Part shown: in pieces, positions 1-8,784 of the stretch
Layout: every line of letters starts with the position of its first letter
How positions within the stretch are numbered: position 1 is the stretch's first letter
Assembly (NCBI RefSeq): GCF_002940065.1
Contig: NZ_MDEJ01000026.1
Coordinates: forward strand, 1 to 39,946
Source of the DNA: Xanthomonas populi
GTDB lineage: Bacteria; Pseudomonadota; Gammaproteobacteria; Xanthomonadales; Xanthomonadaceae
Reading direction: 5' to 3'
Length of the DNA: 39,946 nucleotides
Notes under the pieces: model-generated
The model's input: the letters and a program-made list of their open reading frames with translations, nothing else
The model's database searches: none
What the model was told of the DNA's origin: nothing
Position numbers and translations under genes: made by a program

Positions 1-80
1 GCTGATCATGTCTGTCGTTCTCCGCTGGCAGGGCGTCAAGTCAATGATGGCAGATTGCTGGGGTTTTTAGAGGCTCCTTC

Positions 81-1112
81 GTGTTTATCGGGCGTTTTGA
101 GCCCTTTCATAACGGCCACGCCGCCGTAGCCAGCCACGCGCTGGGCAAGGCGAACAAGCTGATCGTGCTGATCGGCTCGGCCGACGCGCCGTGTACAATT
201 CGCAACCCATGGACCGTCGCCGAACGCGCGGTGATGATCGATTCTGCGTTGCCGGGCGAGAGTGCGCGGTTGATCGTGCGACCGCTGCGCGATCATCTCT
301 ATAACGAAAGTCTGTGGATAGCCGACGTACAGCGCCAGGTGGCCGAGGCCGTGCAGGCCGATGGCGGCGCGCTCGGTGCACGCATCGGTTTGATCGGCAT
401 GAATAAAGACGCCAGCAGCTATTACTTGCGTGAGTTTCCGCAGTGGCCGCTGGAAGACGTGCAACGCACTGTCACGTTGTCGGCCGCCGAGTTGCGCCGC
501 TATCTGTTCGAGGCTGGCGAAATCGGTTTCCACGGCGGCTTGCTGATGCTGCGCGGCAATGTGCCGGGGCCGGTGTACGACATGCTGGAAGCGTTCCGGC
601 GCAACTCCCCGAGCTATGCGCAGCTGGTGGCCGAATACCGTTTCATCGCGCAGTACCGCGCCGCGTGGAAAGACGCGCCGTATGCGCCGACCTTCGTCAC
701 CACCGATGCGGTGGTGGTGCATTCGGGCCATGTGTTGCTGGTGCGTCGTCGCGCCGAGCCGGGCAAGGGTTTGTGGGCGTTGCCAGGTGGTTTCATCGGT
801 CAGGACGAGGGTTTGCTGGATGGCTGCCTGCGCGAGCTGCGCGAAGAAACCCGACTCAAGGTGCCGGTGCCTGTGCTCAAGGGTTCATTACGCGGCCGTC
901 AGGTGTTCGATCACCCCGAGCGCAGCCTGCGTGGACGCACTATTACCCATGCATTCCATTTTGAATTTCCGGCCGGTGAGTTGCCTGCAGTACGCGGTGG
1001 CGACGACGTCGACAAGGCGCGCTGGATTCCGATCGCCGAAGTCATGGCGATGGGGCCGAGTCTGTACGAAGATCATCTGCATATTCTTGAATTTTTCCTG
1101 GGTCGTGGCTGA
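81..1112 (+). CDS. nadM: Bifunctional NMN adenylyltransferase / Nudix hydrolase (NadM-Nudix)
   Basis: Predicted cytoplasmic NAD-salvage enzyme of 343 residues. The N-terminal half transfers AMP from ATP to nicotinamide mononucleotide; the C-terminal half is a Nudix hydrolase, in this family usually acting on ADP-ribose. The nucleotidyltransferase signature FIGRFEPFHNGH sits at residues 2-13. A complete Nudix box (GFIGQDE, seven residues, RELREET) lies near residues 236-257. I chose the GTG at 81 because AGAGG at 69-73 stands 7 bp upstream and the frame is closed by TGA at 45-47. The catalytic motif therefore begins at residue 2, so the protein is several residues shorter at the N terminus than typical members such as the cyanobacterial one; an upstream indel in the leader is possible. 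nadV follows 127 bp downstream and supplies its substrate. Confidence 0.9.
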   Translation: MFIGRFEPFHNGHAAVASHALGKANKLIVLIGSADAPCTIRNPWTVAERAVMIDSALPGESARLIVRPLRDHLYNESLWIADVQRQVAEAVQADGGALGARIGLIGMNKDASSYYLREFPQWPLEDVQRTVTLSAAELRRYLFEAGEIGFHGGLLMLRGNVPGPVYDMLEAFRRNSPSYAQLVAEYRFIAQYRAAWKDAPYAPTFVTTDAVVVHSGHVLLVRRRAEPGKGLWALPGGFIGQDEGLLDGCLRELREETRLKVPVPVLKGSLRGRQVFDHPERSLRGRTITHAFHFEFPAGELPAVRGGDDVDKARWIPIAEVMAMGPSLYEDHLHILEFFLGRG

Positions 1113-1239
1113 CAGCGGCAACAACCACTGCGTGCCGCTGCTAACTATCAAGCAACTGCTCGCAACGTTGTTTGCTTGAACTACGACCTCCCGCCGGCGG
1201 ACAGACCGCTGGTTCATTCGACGCGAAGGAGCTTCCGTC

Positions 1240-2643
1240 ATGCATTATCTGGATAACCTGCTGCTCAACACCGATAGCTACAAAGCCAGCCACTGGCTGC
1301 AATATCCGCCCGGTACCGATGCGGCGTTTTTCTATGTGGAATCGCGTGGTGGCGTGTACGATCAGACCGTGTTTTTCGGCCTGCAGTCGATCCTGAAAGA
1401 AGCGATCAACCGGCCGGTCACGCATGCCGACATCGACGATGCGAAGGAATTATTGGCCGCGCATGGCGAGCCGTTCAACGAGGCCGGCTGGCGCGATATT
1501 GTCGACCGTCTTGGTGGGCAACTGCCGATCCGGATCCGCGCCGTGCCCGAAGGCGCAGTGGTGCCAACACATAACGTGTTGATGACGATCGATTCCACCG
1601 ACACCAAGGCATTCTGGGTGCCGTCGTATCTGGAAACGCTGCTGCTGCGCGTGTGGTATCCGGTGACGGTGGCCACGGTGAGCTGGCAGGTCAAGCAGGT
1701 CGTGCGCGATTACCTGCAGCGCACCAGCGACGATCCAGAAGCGCAGTTGCCGTTTAAAGTGCATGACTTCGGTGCGCGTGGTGTGTCCAGTCTCGGCTCG
1801 GCCGCGCTCGGTGGTGCGGCGCATCTGGTGAACTTCCTCGGCACCGATACCTTGTCGGCGTTGTTGCTGGCGCGTGCGCATTACCACACACCGGTAGCCG
1901 GCTATTCGATTCCCGCCGCCGAGCACAGCACCATCACCAGTTGGGGACGCGAGCGCGAGGTGGATGCGTATCGCAACATGCTGACCCAGTTTGCGCGCCC
2001 TGGCTCATTGGTCGCAGTGGTGTCGGACAGCTACGACATCTATCACGCGATTGGCGAGCATTGGGGTGCCACGTTGCGCGATGAAGTGATCGCCTCCGGT
2101 GCGACGGTGGTGATCCGCCCGGATTCGGGCGACCCGGTGGATGTGGTTGAGCAATGCCTGGTGCTGCTGGATGAAGCCTTTGGTCATCAGGTCAACAGCA
2201 AGGGTTACAAGGTGCTCAACCATGTGCGGGTAATCCAGGGCGATGGCATCAATCCACAGTCACTGCGCGCGATTCTCGAACGCATCACGGCTGCCGGGTA
2301 TGCCGCCGACAACGTCGCCTTCGGCATGGGCGGTGCGCTATTGCAAAAGGTGGACCGCGATACGCAGAAGTTCGCGTTGAAGTGCTCGGCGGTGCGCGTG
2401 GATGGGCAATGGATCGATGTCTACAAGGACCCGATCACCGACAAGGGCAAGCAGAGCAAGCGTGGTCGGCTAACACTGCTGCGCGACCGTGGCGATGGCA
2501 GTTATCGCAGTGCATTTCTGGACGAGGTCGCCACGCATGCCGACAGCGAAAATGCGCTGGTGACGGTGTGGGAAAACGGCGTTATGCAGCAGGAGTGGAC
2601 GTTGGAGCAGGTGCGCGCGCGTGCCGACGCCGCACGTCGTTGA
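1240..2643 (+). CDS. nadV: Nicotinamide phosphoribosyltransferase (NadV/NAMPT)
   Basis: Predicted to make nicotinamide mononucleotide from nicotinamide and phosphoribosyl pyrophosphate, the first step of the two-step nicotinamide salvage completed by the upstream NadM. The 467-residue length is normal for the family. Visible family motifs are TDSYKASHW at residues 11-19, HDFGARGVSS at 175-184, and IPAAEHSTITSWG around 224-236, whose His229 aligns with the phosphorylated catalytic histidine of NAMPT. RPDSGDP and GDGIN further on are also conserved. AAGGAG at 1226-1231 gives a well-spaced ribosome binding site for the ATG. The gene is intact, and its stop is only 22 bp before the start of a decayed radical-SAM-like gene on the same strand, which suggests a longer ancestral operon. 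Confidence 0.95.
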   Translation: MHYLDNLLLNTDSYKASHWLQYPPGTDAAFFYVESRGGVYDQTVFFGLQSILKEAINRPVTHADIDDAKELLAAHGEPFNEAGWRDIVDRLGGQLPIRIRAVPEGAVVPTHNVLMTIDSTDTKAFWVPSYLETLLLRVWYPVTVATVSWQVKQVVRDYLQRTSDDPEAQLPFKVHDFGARGVSSLGSAALGGAAHLVNFLGTDTLSALLLARAHYHTPVAGYSIPAAEHSTITSWGREREVDAYRNMLTQFARPGSLVAVVSDSYDIYHAIGEHWGATLRDEVIASGATVVIRPDSGDPVDVVEQCLVLLDEAFGHQVNSKGYKVLNHVRVIQGDGINPQSLRAILERITAAGYAADNVAFGMGGALLQKVDRDTQKFALKCSAVRVDGQWIDVYKDPITDKGKQSKRGRLTLLRDRGDGSYRSAFLDEVATHADSENALVTVWENGVMQQEWTLEQVRARADAARR

Positions 2644-2665
2644 CGTTGACCACGCAGGCATCGCC

Positions 2666-3768
2666 ATGCACGCCGCCATCGACGACGCGTCGTTGCTGTC
2701 TGCATCGCCGCTGTTGGCGGGGTTACGCGCTGCCGCGCCCTGCCTGCGGCGGCGCGTGCCGCAGCAGAGCGAGAGCAGCCGATGGCATGCACGGCGCACC
2801 GGCGCGCGCGCGTACCTGGCAGCGTTGCCGATCACCTTTACCCCGTATGCGTCGGTGCGGCCGGTTTCGGCGCGGTGCGGGTTCTGTTGGTAAAAATCTT
2901 CGCTAACACAGTGGTGTCCTGGCGGCAGCGATGTTGCGGCCAGGGCCGGACTACTTTCGCGCAGTTGAGCACTGCGTTGCAGCTGCTGAACGACGGACTG
3001 TTGTCGTATTCGTTGCCCGGCCTGGGAATGACCGACGATCCAGACTGATTGCAGACCTTGCTGCCACCTTGGCGACAACACCCAACGGACCACGTATCGA
3101 ACAGCGCGTGTTTTACAGCAATTTTGTCGGCTTTGCGCCCGCGCAGGCTGCGCAGTTGATCGATGCCTTGGGCGACTTCGGCTTGTGGTGGATCGAGCTG
3201 TCGCGTCACCACCCGCTGCAGGCGGGCAACGACGCGATCATGCGCTTTCGTCCCGATGCGCGGATCGCTGATGCGGCCACCTTCGCGCACACGGCACAAC
3301 GTATCGCAGCACGCCCGCCGGTGCGGCTGGTCTGCATCGTGCAACGCGGTGGTGTGGACAATGCCGATGCCGTTGCGCAGTACATCGCATGGGCACGTAG
3401 CTGTGCCGCCCACGCAGGTTGTTTTTCGTGAGCTGTCGCGTCTGGATGCCGCGTATCGCAGCAATGGCACCTGGCGCTCTATCGCGCAGCACCGCATCGA
3501 GATGGAAACCTTGTTGGCGCACTGCATGCAGCAGCCGTGGTGGTCGCATTGGCAAGCGGACCGCAGGACCGAAGGCGATGAGTGATGGAATCTGCGCATG
3601 CGCAGCGAAGACGGCCCGGAAGTAGTGTTCGAAAGTGCCGACTACGCGGCCATGCACGCGCCGCATGCCACCGGCGATCTCGACAAGCTGGTGTTCTTCG
3701 CCAACGGTCGCCTGTGTGCTGGCTGTGACCCGTAGGCCGACGTGCTGTGGGAGCCGGCCGATGGATGA
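2666..3768 (+). pseudogene. Decayed radical-SAM-like enzyme, multiple frameshifts and stops
   Basis: A single protein can be pieced together across changing frames: ATG 2666 to the stop at 2891-2893 (frame 2), the segment beginning MLRPGPDYF at 2931 (frame 3), AQLSTALQLL to MTDDP up to about 3045 (frame 1), RLIADLAATL to about 3410 (frame 3), then VVFRELSRLD onward in frame 1 with stops at 3583-3585 and 3733-3735 before the natural TGA at 3766-3768. About 365 codons in total. Motifs such as SYSLPGLGMTDDP, FYSNFVGF, NDAIMRF, CIVQRGG and FRELSRLDAAY resemble radical SAM proteins. CGFC (2876-2887) could be the last two cysteines of the cluster motif, but the position expected for the first cysteine is Val. 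Family assignment is therefore tentative; the pseudogene status is clear. It overlaps the next gene by 8 bp. Confidence 0.6.
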
Positions 3769-4822
3769 ACTCGATCGACACAGTTGGTGGACGCCGACGC
3801 CGGACCACCCCGCCTAGCACTCCCGACGACCTGCGCGCAGCCGATCCGCTTGGCGGGCGCGACTGGGGCTGGGTCAATCAGATGCGCCCGTTCGTGCTGC
3901 ATTTCAGCGTGCCAGGCGCGCAGGTATTCGATCCATTCTGCGGTTTCGGTAGCACGCTGCTTGCTGCGGCGCTGGAAGGGCGCACAGCGCACGGCATGGA
4001 GATCGATACCGCACGTGCGCAACTTGCGCGCACGCGCTTGCAACGACATGGTGTAGAAGCGCCGGTCGTGGTCGGCATGCTGGCCGACACCGCGCCCGCT
4101 GCGGCCATCGATCTGTGTCTGACCAACGTGCTGTCTTTCGGTTGCCACTGGCGCGGTGAAGCGCTGCCCGGGCAGCTGTATGCCAGTGCCGATTACGCTG
4201 GCTATCTGTCCGGCATGCGCGCGGTATTACATGGCTGCGAAAGCGGAGACGGTCGGACGGCTTCGGCGTGGCAATGGTGGAAAACGTCGTTGTCGGTGGG
4301 CGCATGATTCCGCAGGTGTGGGATCTGTGGCGGATACTCGCCAGCCTGTTCACCCTGCGCGAGGAGCCGGTGCTGTGCTACCAGCGACCAGGCGCGGCGC
4401 TGGTGCATGCAAGCACGCAGAGCAGTCGCAGCCTCGAGTACGCGCTCATCTTTCAGCACTGCCGTATGCAGCTGGACCTGCAGCAGGCGGCGCAGTTGTC
4501 GCAGGCGTTGCGGGCGTAAGGCCTGCCGGTGGTGGTGCATGGCAGCTACGCGCGCTGGCTGGAATCGCCGGAGCGGGTGCCGGAGGGTCCGGCGGATCTG
4601 GATTTGACGCTGCAAGCCGAGCAGTCACTGTGGGACCGCTTCACGGCTTGGCTGCAGGCGCAAGGTTTTGCGCTGAGCCTGTGGGGCGAGCCGTGCCGGG
4701 TGCCGGTTGCGCTGTCAGTGGAGCGCGCGTATCACTAGTTGCGCGCCGAACGCATCGGCGCAGACGGCAGCCGCCTGCAGCTGGACCTGCAATTGCCAGC
4801 GGATGAACTGCTGTTGCCCTGA
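3761..4822 (+). pseudogene. Decayed methyltransferase joined in frame to a nucleotidyltransferase domain
   Basis: ATG 3761 lies within the sequence ATGGATGA that also holds the stop of the preceding gene, which indicates translational coupling. The reading goes MDELDRHSWWTPTPDHPA in frame 2, shifts near 3817 to frame 3, and shifts back to frame 2 near 4230. The frame 3 part carries FDPFCGFGSTLLAA (AdoMet-binding motif I), GMEID (motif II) and TNVLSFG (an altered catalytic TN-PY-type motif). After GVAMVENVVVGGRM and a helical stretch, the same frame continues through a TAA (4517-4519) into VVVHGSYARW and GPADLDLTL, the GS...DxD signature of minimal nucleotidyltransferases, then a TAG (4736-4738) and a natural TGA at 4820-4822. 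About 354 codons. The ancestral protein may have been a fusion; whether it modified DNA or RNA cannot be told. Confidence 0.65.
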
Positions 4823-4896
4823 TCCGGCAACGCCACGCCACGCGCACATGGGTTGCGGCTATGCTCGTTGCCGGTTTTGGATGCCGGAAATTTTCT

Positions 4897-5598
4897 ATGT
4901 CTTGTTCTTCCCTGATCGCGCGCGGTGCGCTGCTTGGCGCGCTGGCAACTCTGGCTGGCTGCGGTGGCAGCAAGGGCGACACGATGCTGATGCGCGAGTC
5001 GTTCAATTCCGACGATACCTATTCGCGCAGTGTGGCGGCCACCTCGGTGCAAGCCTGCGAGGCGGCGCGGCGCGTGCTGTTGAGCCAGGGCTACGCGGTC
5101 ACGCGTGCGGATGCCGCAGGCGTAGAGGGTAGCAAGAACTTCCAGCTCAAGGAGGCCGACCAGAGCGAGCAGCTCAATCTGCGCATTTCCTGCGCCACGC
5201 AGGATGGCGGCAAGGCGCAGGTGTTCGTGAGCGCGCTGCAGGATCGTTACGCGTTGAAGAAGAGCTCTACCTCGGCCAGCGTCGGTGTCGGCGTGTTAGG
5301 GTCGTTGTCGCTGCCGGTCGGCAGCACGGGCGACTCGCTGGTACGCGTGTCCACCACCACCGTGCAGGACGCGGCCTTCTACAAGCGTTTCTTCGAGCGC
5401 TTGAACTCGTATCTGCCCAATGTGACCCAGACTGCGCCTGCCGCTGCGGGCGCGGCCACTGCGCCTGCAGTGCCGGCGGCTGCCTCAGCGTCTTCTTCCA
5501 TAACGGTCGAGCCGCCGCCGGTTGCCCCGCTACCGGTCGAGGCCCAGGATCCGGCACCTGCACCGGCACAGCAGACCGAGCCCGCCACGCAGCCGTGA
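4897..5598 (+). CDS. Outer-membrane lipoprotein, DUF2242-like
   Basis: Predicted lipoprotein of about 233 residues. The start at 4897 (MSCSSLIARG) places a hydrophobic signal directly before the lipobox LAGC, with the cysteine as lipidation site; the frame is open to an earlier ATG at 4861, which would add 12 residues and seems less likely. The mature part contains a CEAARRVLLSQGY segment followed by SKNFQLKE, the pattern I associate with DUF2242, then a Ser/Gly-rich stretch and a long Pro/Ala-rich tail (about the last 60 residues) that is probably unstructured and may span the periplasm or contact peptidoglycan. Function unknown. It stands alone between the decayed cassette and a glycine-zipper gene. 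No strong ribosome binding site is visible. Confidence 0.75.
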   Translation: MSCSSLIARGALLGALATLAGCGGSKGDTMLMRESFNSDDTYSRSVAATSVQACEAARRVLLSQGYAVTRADAAGVEGSKNFQLKEADQSEQLNLRISCATQDGGKAQVFVSALQDRYALKKSSTSASVGVGVLGSLSLPVGSTGDSLVRVSTTTVQDAAFYKRFFERLNSYLPNVTQTAPAAAGAATAPAVPAAASASSSITVEPPPVAPLPVEAQDPAPAPAQQTEPATQP

Positions 5599-5722
5599 CC
5601 GCGCAGTTCACGCCCCGCTCCAAAACCTGAATAGCCGTTGCGCGCTTCACGTTGCGTTATCGACCAGCTGGTGAAAGTGGCAGCATGACTCGCCGAGTGG
5701 GCGGGAACGACGGAGACCGACG

Positions 5723-6103
5723 ATGAAGATGCGCAATCCCCTGCTGGGTACGTTCCTGATCTGCCTGATGGCAACGAGCACTTTTTCCCAGGCGCAGAAC
5801 CACTCGCATCAGCAGCGTTACACGGAGGCAGACGAAGGCCGCAAGTTTAACGACGGCACACGCGTTCGCTGCCGCAATGTCGAAGTTCAGAAAAATGCGA
5901 CCGACCCGAATCGCATCGCCGGCACCGTTGCAGGCGCGGCGATCGGCGGTCTGTTGGGCAACCAGGTCGGTGGCGGCAACGGTAAAAAAGCAGCGACCGT
6001 GCTTGGCGCGGTGGCCGGGGGCGTTGCGGGTCGCACCATCCAGGGCAACCGTCAGCAAGTCAACGGCAACCGTCAGGTCGAGCGCGTCTGCGAACGGCGT
6101 TGA
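5723..6103 (+). CDS. Glycine-zipper 2TM-domain envelope protein
   Basis: A 126-residue exported protein. Residues 1-24 form a signal peptide ending SQAQ. Residues about 65-107 form a glycine zipper typical of the 17-kDa surface antigen (Rickettsia type) family, visible as AGTVAGAAIGGLLGNQVGGG and LGAVAGGVAGRTI. Such proteins sit in or at the outer membrane, and some inhibit or organise envelope enzymes; the specific role here is not known. The GGAGA at about 5712-5716 supports the ATG at 5723. A strong intrinsic terminator lies 23 bp after the stop, so this is probably a single-gene transcript. Confidence 0.85.
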   Translation: MKMRNPLLGTFLICLMATSTFSQAQNHSHQQRYTEADEGRKFNDGTRVRCRNVEVQKNATDPNRIAGTVAGAAIGGLLGNQVGGGNGKKAATVLGAVAGGVAGRTIQGNRQQVNGNRQVERVCERR

Positions 6104-6126
6104 GTCCGATGTACTGAATCTACGAG

Positions 6127-6150
6127 CCCCGGTCATGCCGGGGTTTTTTT
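6127..6150 (+). terminator. Rho-independent terminator after the glycine-zipper gene
   Basis: CCCCGG (6127-6132) pairs perfectly with CCGGGG (6138-6143) around a 5-nt loop and is followed at once by seven T residues (6144-6150). This is a textbook intrinsic terminator on the plus strand. Confidence 0.9.
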
Positions 6151-6197
6151 GCTCAAGGGTGCAGCGCAATGCTGTCGATCCAGACCACATCGCATCA

Positions 6198-7631
6198 ATG
6201 AGTTTTTTTTGCATTTTCCGCAGCCAGAGGGTTGCTTTGCCGACGCGCTCTCGGCGTGCAGACGCAGTGCGTATAGCCGTTGTGCATGCGGCCGAAACGC
6301 AGACGCCGCGACGCCGTGCTGGCCCGCTGGTGTGCGCAACCGCCTTGTTGGCGGTGCAAGTGCTGCAAGTCGCAGTCGCTGCACCAAGTGAGGCTGCAAA
6401 CGCTGCGCCTGTGGACTGCGTCGAAGCATTGCTGCGGCGCCTGGGCTGGGATATCCGTAGCGCTGCAGTTACTGCGCCGGTGATCCAACGCGGCGAACCA
6501 TGTACGCGTGGCTCGCTCGCGCAGGCGCGCGCCGCCGGCGATCTGCAGCTGACGCTTCCGGCAAATTCGAACGCGCAACAGCGCGGCGCATCGCTCAAGG
6601 CCTTGTTGGACGATTCCGCCACGCAGTGCGCCTATGCGTTCGAAGTCGGTGCGGCCACGCGGCGTGCAGTAACGCAGTTGCAAGACAATCCACACTATCG
6701 GTTTTCGGCGGTGCAACTGGGGTGGATCGGATTCGGCTGGCGCGGTGCAGCGGCGCAGGGCTGGAGCGGCTTTCGCAGTTTCGGGCGTGGCTATCAACCG
6801 CGCGGCAGCAATGCGCAGGCCTTGGAGGCGTTCTATCGCGGACAGGTGCGTTCCGAATGCGGGGTGGGGCGGCAGGTGGCGCAGCTGGCCACGCAGCGCG
6901 AGCTCTACGGCGATGCCGGATTCGATCAGGTGTTCACTTCAGGCGAGTTGTCGATCGGCACGTTTTTGACCCTGCATAACACCGACAGCATTTTGCTGGG
7001 TGCGCATGCGGGCGAGTTTTTTACCGACGGCAAGGCAGTCAAGACGGCGCAACTGGGGCGACAAGCGTTCGTCGGCGCGCCGGGGTTTATCGCGCATGTG
7101 TTCGATAAGTCCTATCTGGACGACATCCATAACCAGGCCGAAAATTTCGTGGTGGCGGATGTCAGCGATGCGGCAGCGCAGGCGTTGGCGCAGCATGGCG
7201 GCTTTGCGCATTACGACGCGCTCAACCGGCAGATCTGGGAACTGGCCAAGGACCTGCGCGGGCCGGGCAAGCGCCGCTTCGAGCGTTTGCTCTATGAGCG
7301 CGATGCGCAGTTGCGCGCTACGTTCAATGCGCAACAGCAAGCGCAGCTACAGACGCTGCAAACGCTGCTGGACGATCCGTTCTATCGAGGCTTTCTGGTG
7401 TACGTGCATCCCAAGGGCGTCAAGCCGATCGGGTATCACGTGGCGCGCCTGCTCGACCGTAATCCGCGCACGCCGTATGCCATCGACCTCACCTTGCACA
7501 ATCTGCGCAGCACCTTGTACTGGCGATGGATCGATTGGCAGCTGCAACAGTGCGGCGCCGGCATTGCTGCGGAGCGATCCATGGAGAATTCCGCCACGCT
7601 GGCGTATGCCCGGCATGGCACCCCGCACTGA
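6198..7631 (+). CDS. Exported protein of unknown function
   Basis: An open frame of up to 477 residues that I cannot place in a named family. A hydrophobic stretch (GPLVCATALLAVQVLQVAVAA, about residues 41-61 from ATG 6198) looks like a signal peptide ending near AVAA-PS, so the mature protein is probably periplasmic or secreted. The body is rich in aromatic residues and has conserved-looking stretches such as GTFLTLHNTDSILLG, FDKSYLDDIHNQAENFV, KDLRGPGKRRFERLLYERD and LYWRWIDWQLQQC. Cysteines occur at several points and may form disulfides. The start is uncertain: ATG 6198 leaves a long charged leader, GTG 6282 gives a more normal signal peptide, and ATG 6286 in another frame would encode MRPKRRRRDAVLARW just ahead of the hydrophobic core, which hints at a frameshift in the leader. 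gnd follows 20 bp downstream. Confidence 0.65.
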   Translation: MSFFCIFRSQRVALPTRSRRADAVRIAVVHAAETQTPRRRAGPLVCATALLAVQVLQVAVAAPSEAANAAPVDCVEALLRRLGWDIRSAAVTAPVIQRGEPCTRGSLAQARAAGDLQLTLPANSNAQQRGASLKALLDDSATQCAYAFEVGAATRRAVTQLQDNPHYRFSAVQLGWIGFGWRGAAAQGWSGFRSFGRGYQPRGSNAQALEAFYRGQVRSECGVGRQVAQLATQRELYGDAGFDQVFTSGELSIGTFLTLHNTDSILLGAHAGEFFTDGKAVKTAQLGRQAFVGAPGFIAHVFDKSYLDDIHNQAENFVVADVSDAAAQALAQHGGFAHYDALNRQIWELAKDLRGPGKRRFERLLYERDAQLRATFNAQQQAQLQTLQTLLDDPFYRGFLVYVHPKGVKPIGYHVARLLDRNPRTPYAIDLTLHNLRSTLYWRWIDWQLQQCGAGIAAERSMENSATLAYARHGTPH

Positions 7632-7651
7632 TCAGAGCATGAGGAGCGATT

Positions 7652-8593
7652 ATGGAACTGGGTATGGTGGGTTTAGGTCGCATGGGCGCCAACATGGCCG
7701 AGCGTTTGGTAAACGGTGGGCATCGTGTGCATGGCTACGATCCAGGCGAAGGCGCGCGTCGCAGTGCGCAGGCCAAGGGTATTGTCACCGCCAATGCGCT
7801 GGCAGCGTTGGTGTCGGCGCTACCGAGCCCGCGGGTGCTGTGGTTGATGGTGCCTGCCGGCAAGATCGTCGATGACACCTTGGCGCAGCTGCTGCCGTTG
7901 TTGCAGGCCGGCGACATCGTCATCGATGGCGGCAATTCGTATTACAAAGATTCGCAACGCCGCGCCGCGCTGCTGCAGGCCAGCGGTGTTGCCTTTGTCG
8001 ACTGCGGAACCAGCGGTGGCGTGTGGGGCCTGCAGGAAGGCTACAGCCTGATGTTGGGTGGCGACGAAGCAGCACTGACCACGCTGCATCCGGTGCTTGC
8101 CACGTTGGCGCCGGCAGCGGACAAGGGCTGGGGACGGGTTGGCCAGAGCGGTACCGGGCACTTCACCAAGATGGTCCACAACGGCATCGAGTACGGAATG
8201 ATGCAGGCCTATGCCGAAGGCTTCGCGCTGATGCAGCACAAGGCCGATTTTGCGCTGGATCTGCATCAGGTCGCCGAGATCTGGCGTGATGGCAGCGTGG
8301 TGCGTTCGTGGTTGCTGGATCTCACCGCCGATGCACTGGCGCACAACCCGAGCATGGCCGGCATCGCGCCGTTCGTGGCCGATTCGGGCGAAGGCCGCTG
8401 GACGGTGGCCGAGGCGATCGATCTGGAAGTGTCGGCGCCGATCATCACCTTGTCGTTGATGGAGCGGCTGCGCTCGCGCGACAAGGATTCGTTCACCGAC
8501 AAATTGCTGGCGGCGATGCGCAACCAGTTCGGTGGTCATGCGGTCAAAACCACGACAGAGGCAGCACCGACGATCGGCAGCAAGCACGCATAA
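7652..8593 (+). CDS. gnd: 6-phosphogluconate dehydrogenase, decarboxylating (short NAD-type)
   Basis: Predicted to oxidise and decarboxylate 6-phosphogluconate to ribulose 5-phosphate in the cytoplasm. The 313-residue length fits the short YqeC/GndA-like class, usually NAD-dependent, rather than the ~470-residue NADP enzyme. The N terminus has the dinucleotide-binding GLGRMG (residues 7-12) in MELGMVGLGRMGANMAERL. DGGNSYYKDS, CGTSGGVWG and GHFTKMVHNGIEYG are the substrate-binding and catalytic segments of the 6PGDH family, the last containing the catalytic lysine. GAGGAG at 7641-7646 is a good ribosome binding site for ATG 7652. The gene is intact and convergent with the broken oxidoreductase downstream. 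Confidence 0.93.
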   Translation: MELGMVGLGRMGANMAERLVNGGHRVHGYDPGEGARRSAQAKGIVTANALAALVSALPSPRVLWLMVPAGKIVDDTLAQLLPLLQAGDIVIDGGNSYYKDSQRRAALLQASGVAFVDCGTSGGVWGLQEGYSLMLGGDEAALTTLHPVLATLAPAADKGWGRVGQSGTGHFTKMVHNGIEYGMMQAYAEGFALMQHKADFALDLHQVAEIWRDGSVVRSWLLDLTADALAHNPSMAGIAPFVADSGEGRWTVAEAIDLEVSAPIITLSLMERLRSRDKDSFTDKLLAAMRNQFGGHAVKTTTEAAPTIGSKHA

Positions 8594-8752
8594 GCTGTTG
8601 CGTTAAGTCCTGCGCGTCTGCACTGCGGGCGTGCAGTGACATGTTTGCTTCTACGGCTGCTGGCCAGCCGCTGACAACAGTGGTGCTGTTTGATCCGACG
8701 CCCGCGCGTGACGCTGCAAAATGTGAGCGAGCCACGCCAATGCCGGGCAGGG

Positions 8753-8779
8753 GGCTGGCGCCTGACCTGGCGCCCAGCC
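8753..8779. other. Hairpin between convergent gnd and Gfo/Idh pseudogene
   Basis: GGCTGGCGCC (8753-8762) and GGCGCCCAGCC (8769-8779) can form a near-perfect G+C-rich stem with a short loop. It lies between two converging genes but has no T tract on either side, so it may be a factor-assisted terminator or simply a structured spacer. Confidence 0.35.
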
Positions 8780-8784
8780 TCGAA

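Noticed and set aside
5877-6197. N-terminal extension of the exported orphan protein
   Set aside because: It overlaps the glycine-zipper gene and crosses a strong terminator at 6127-6150.
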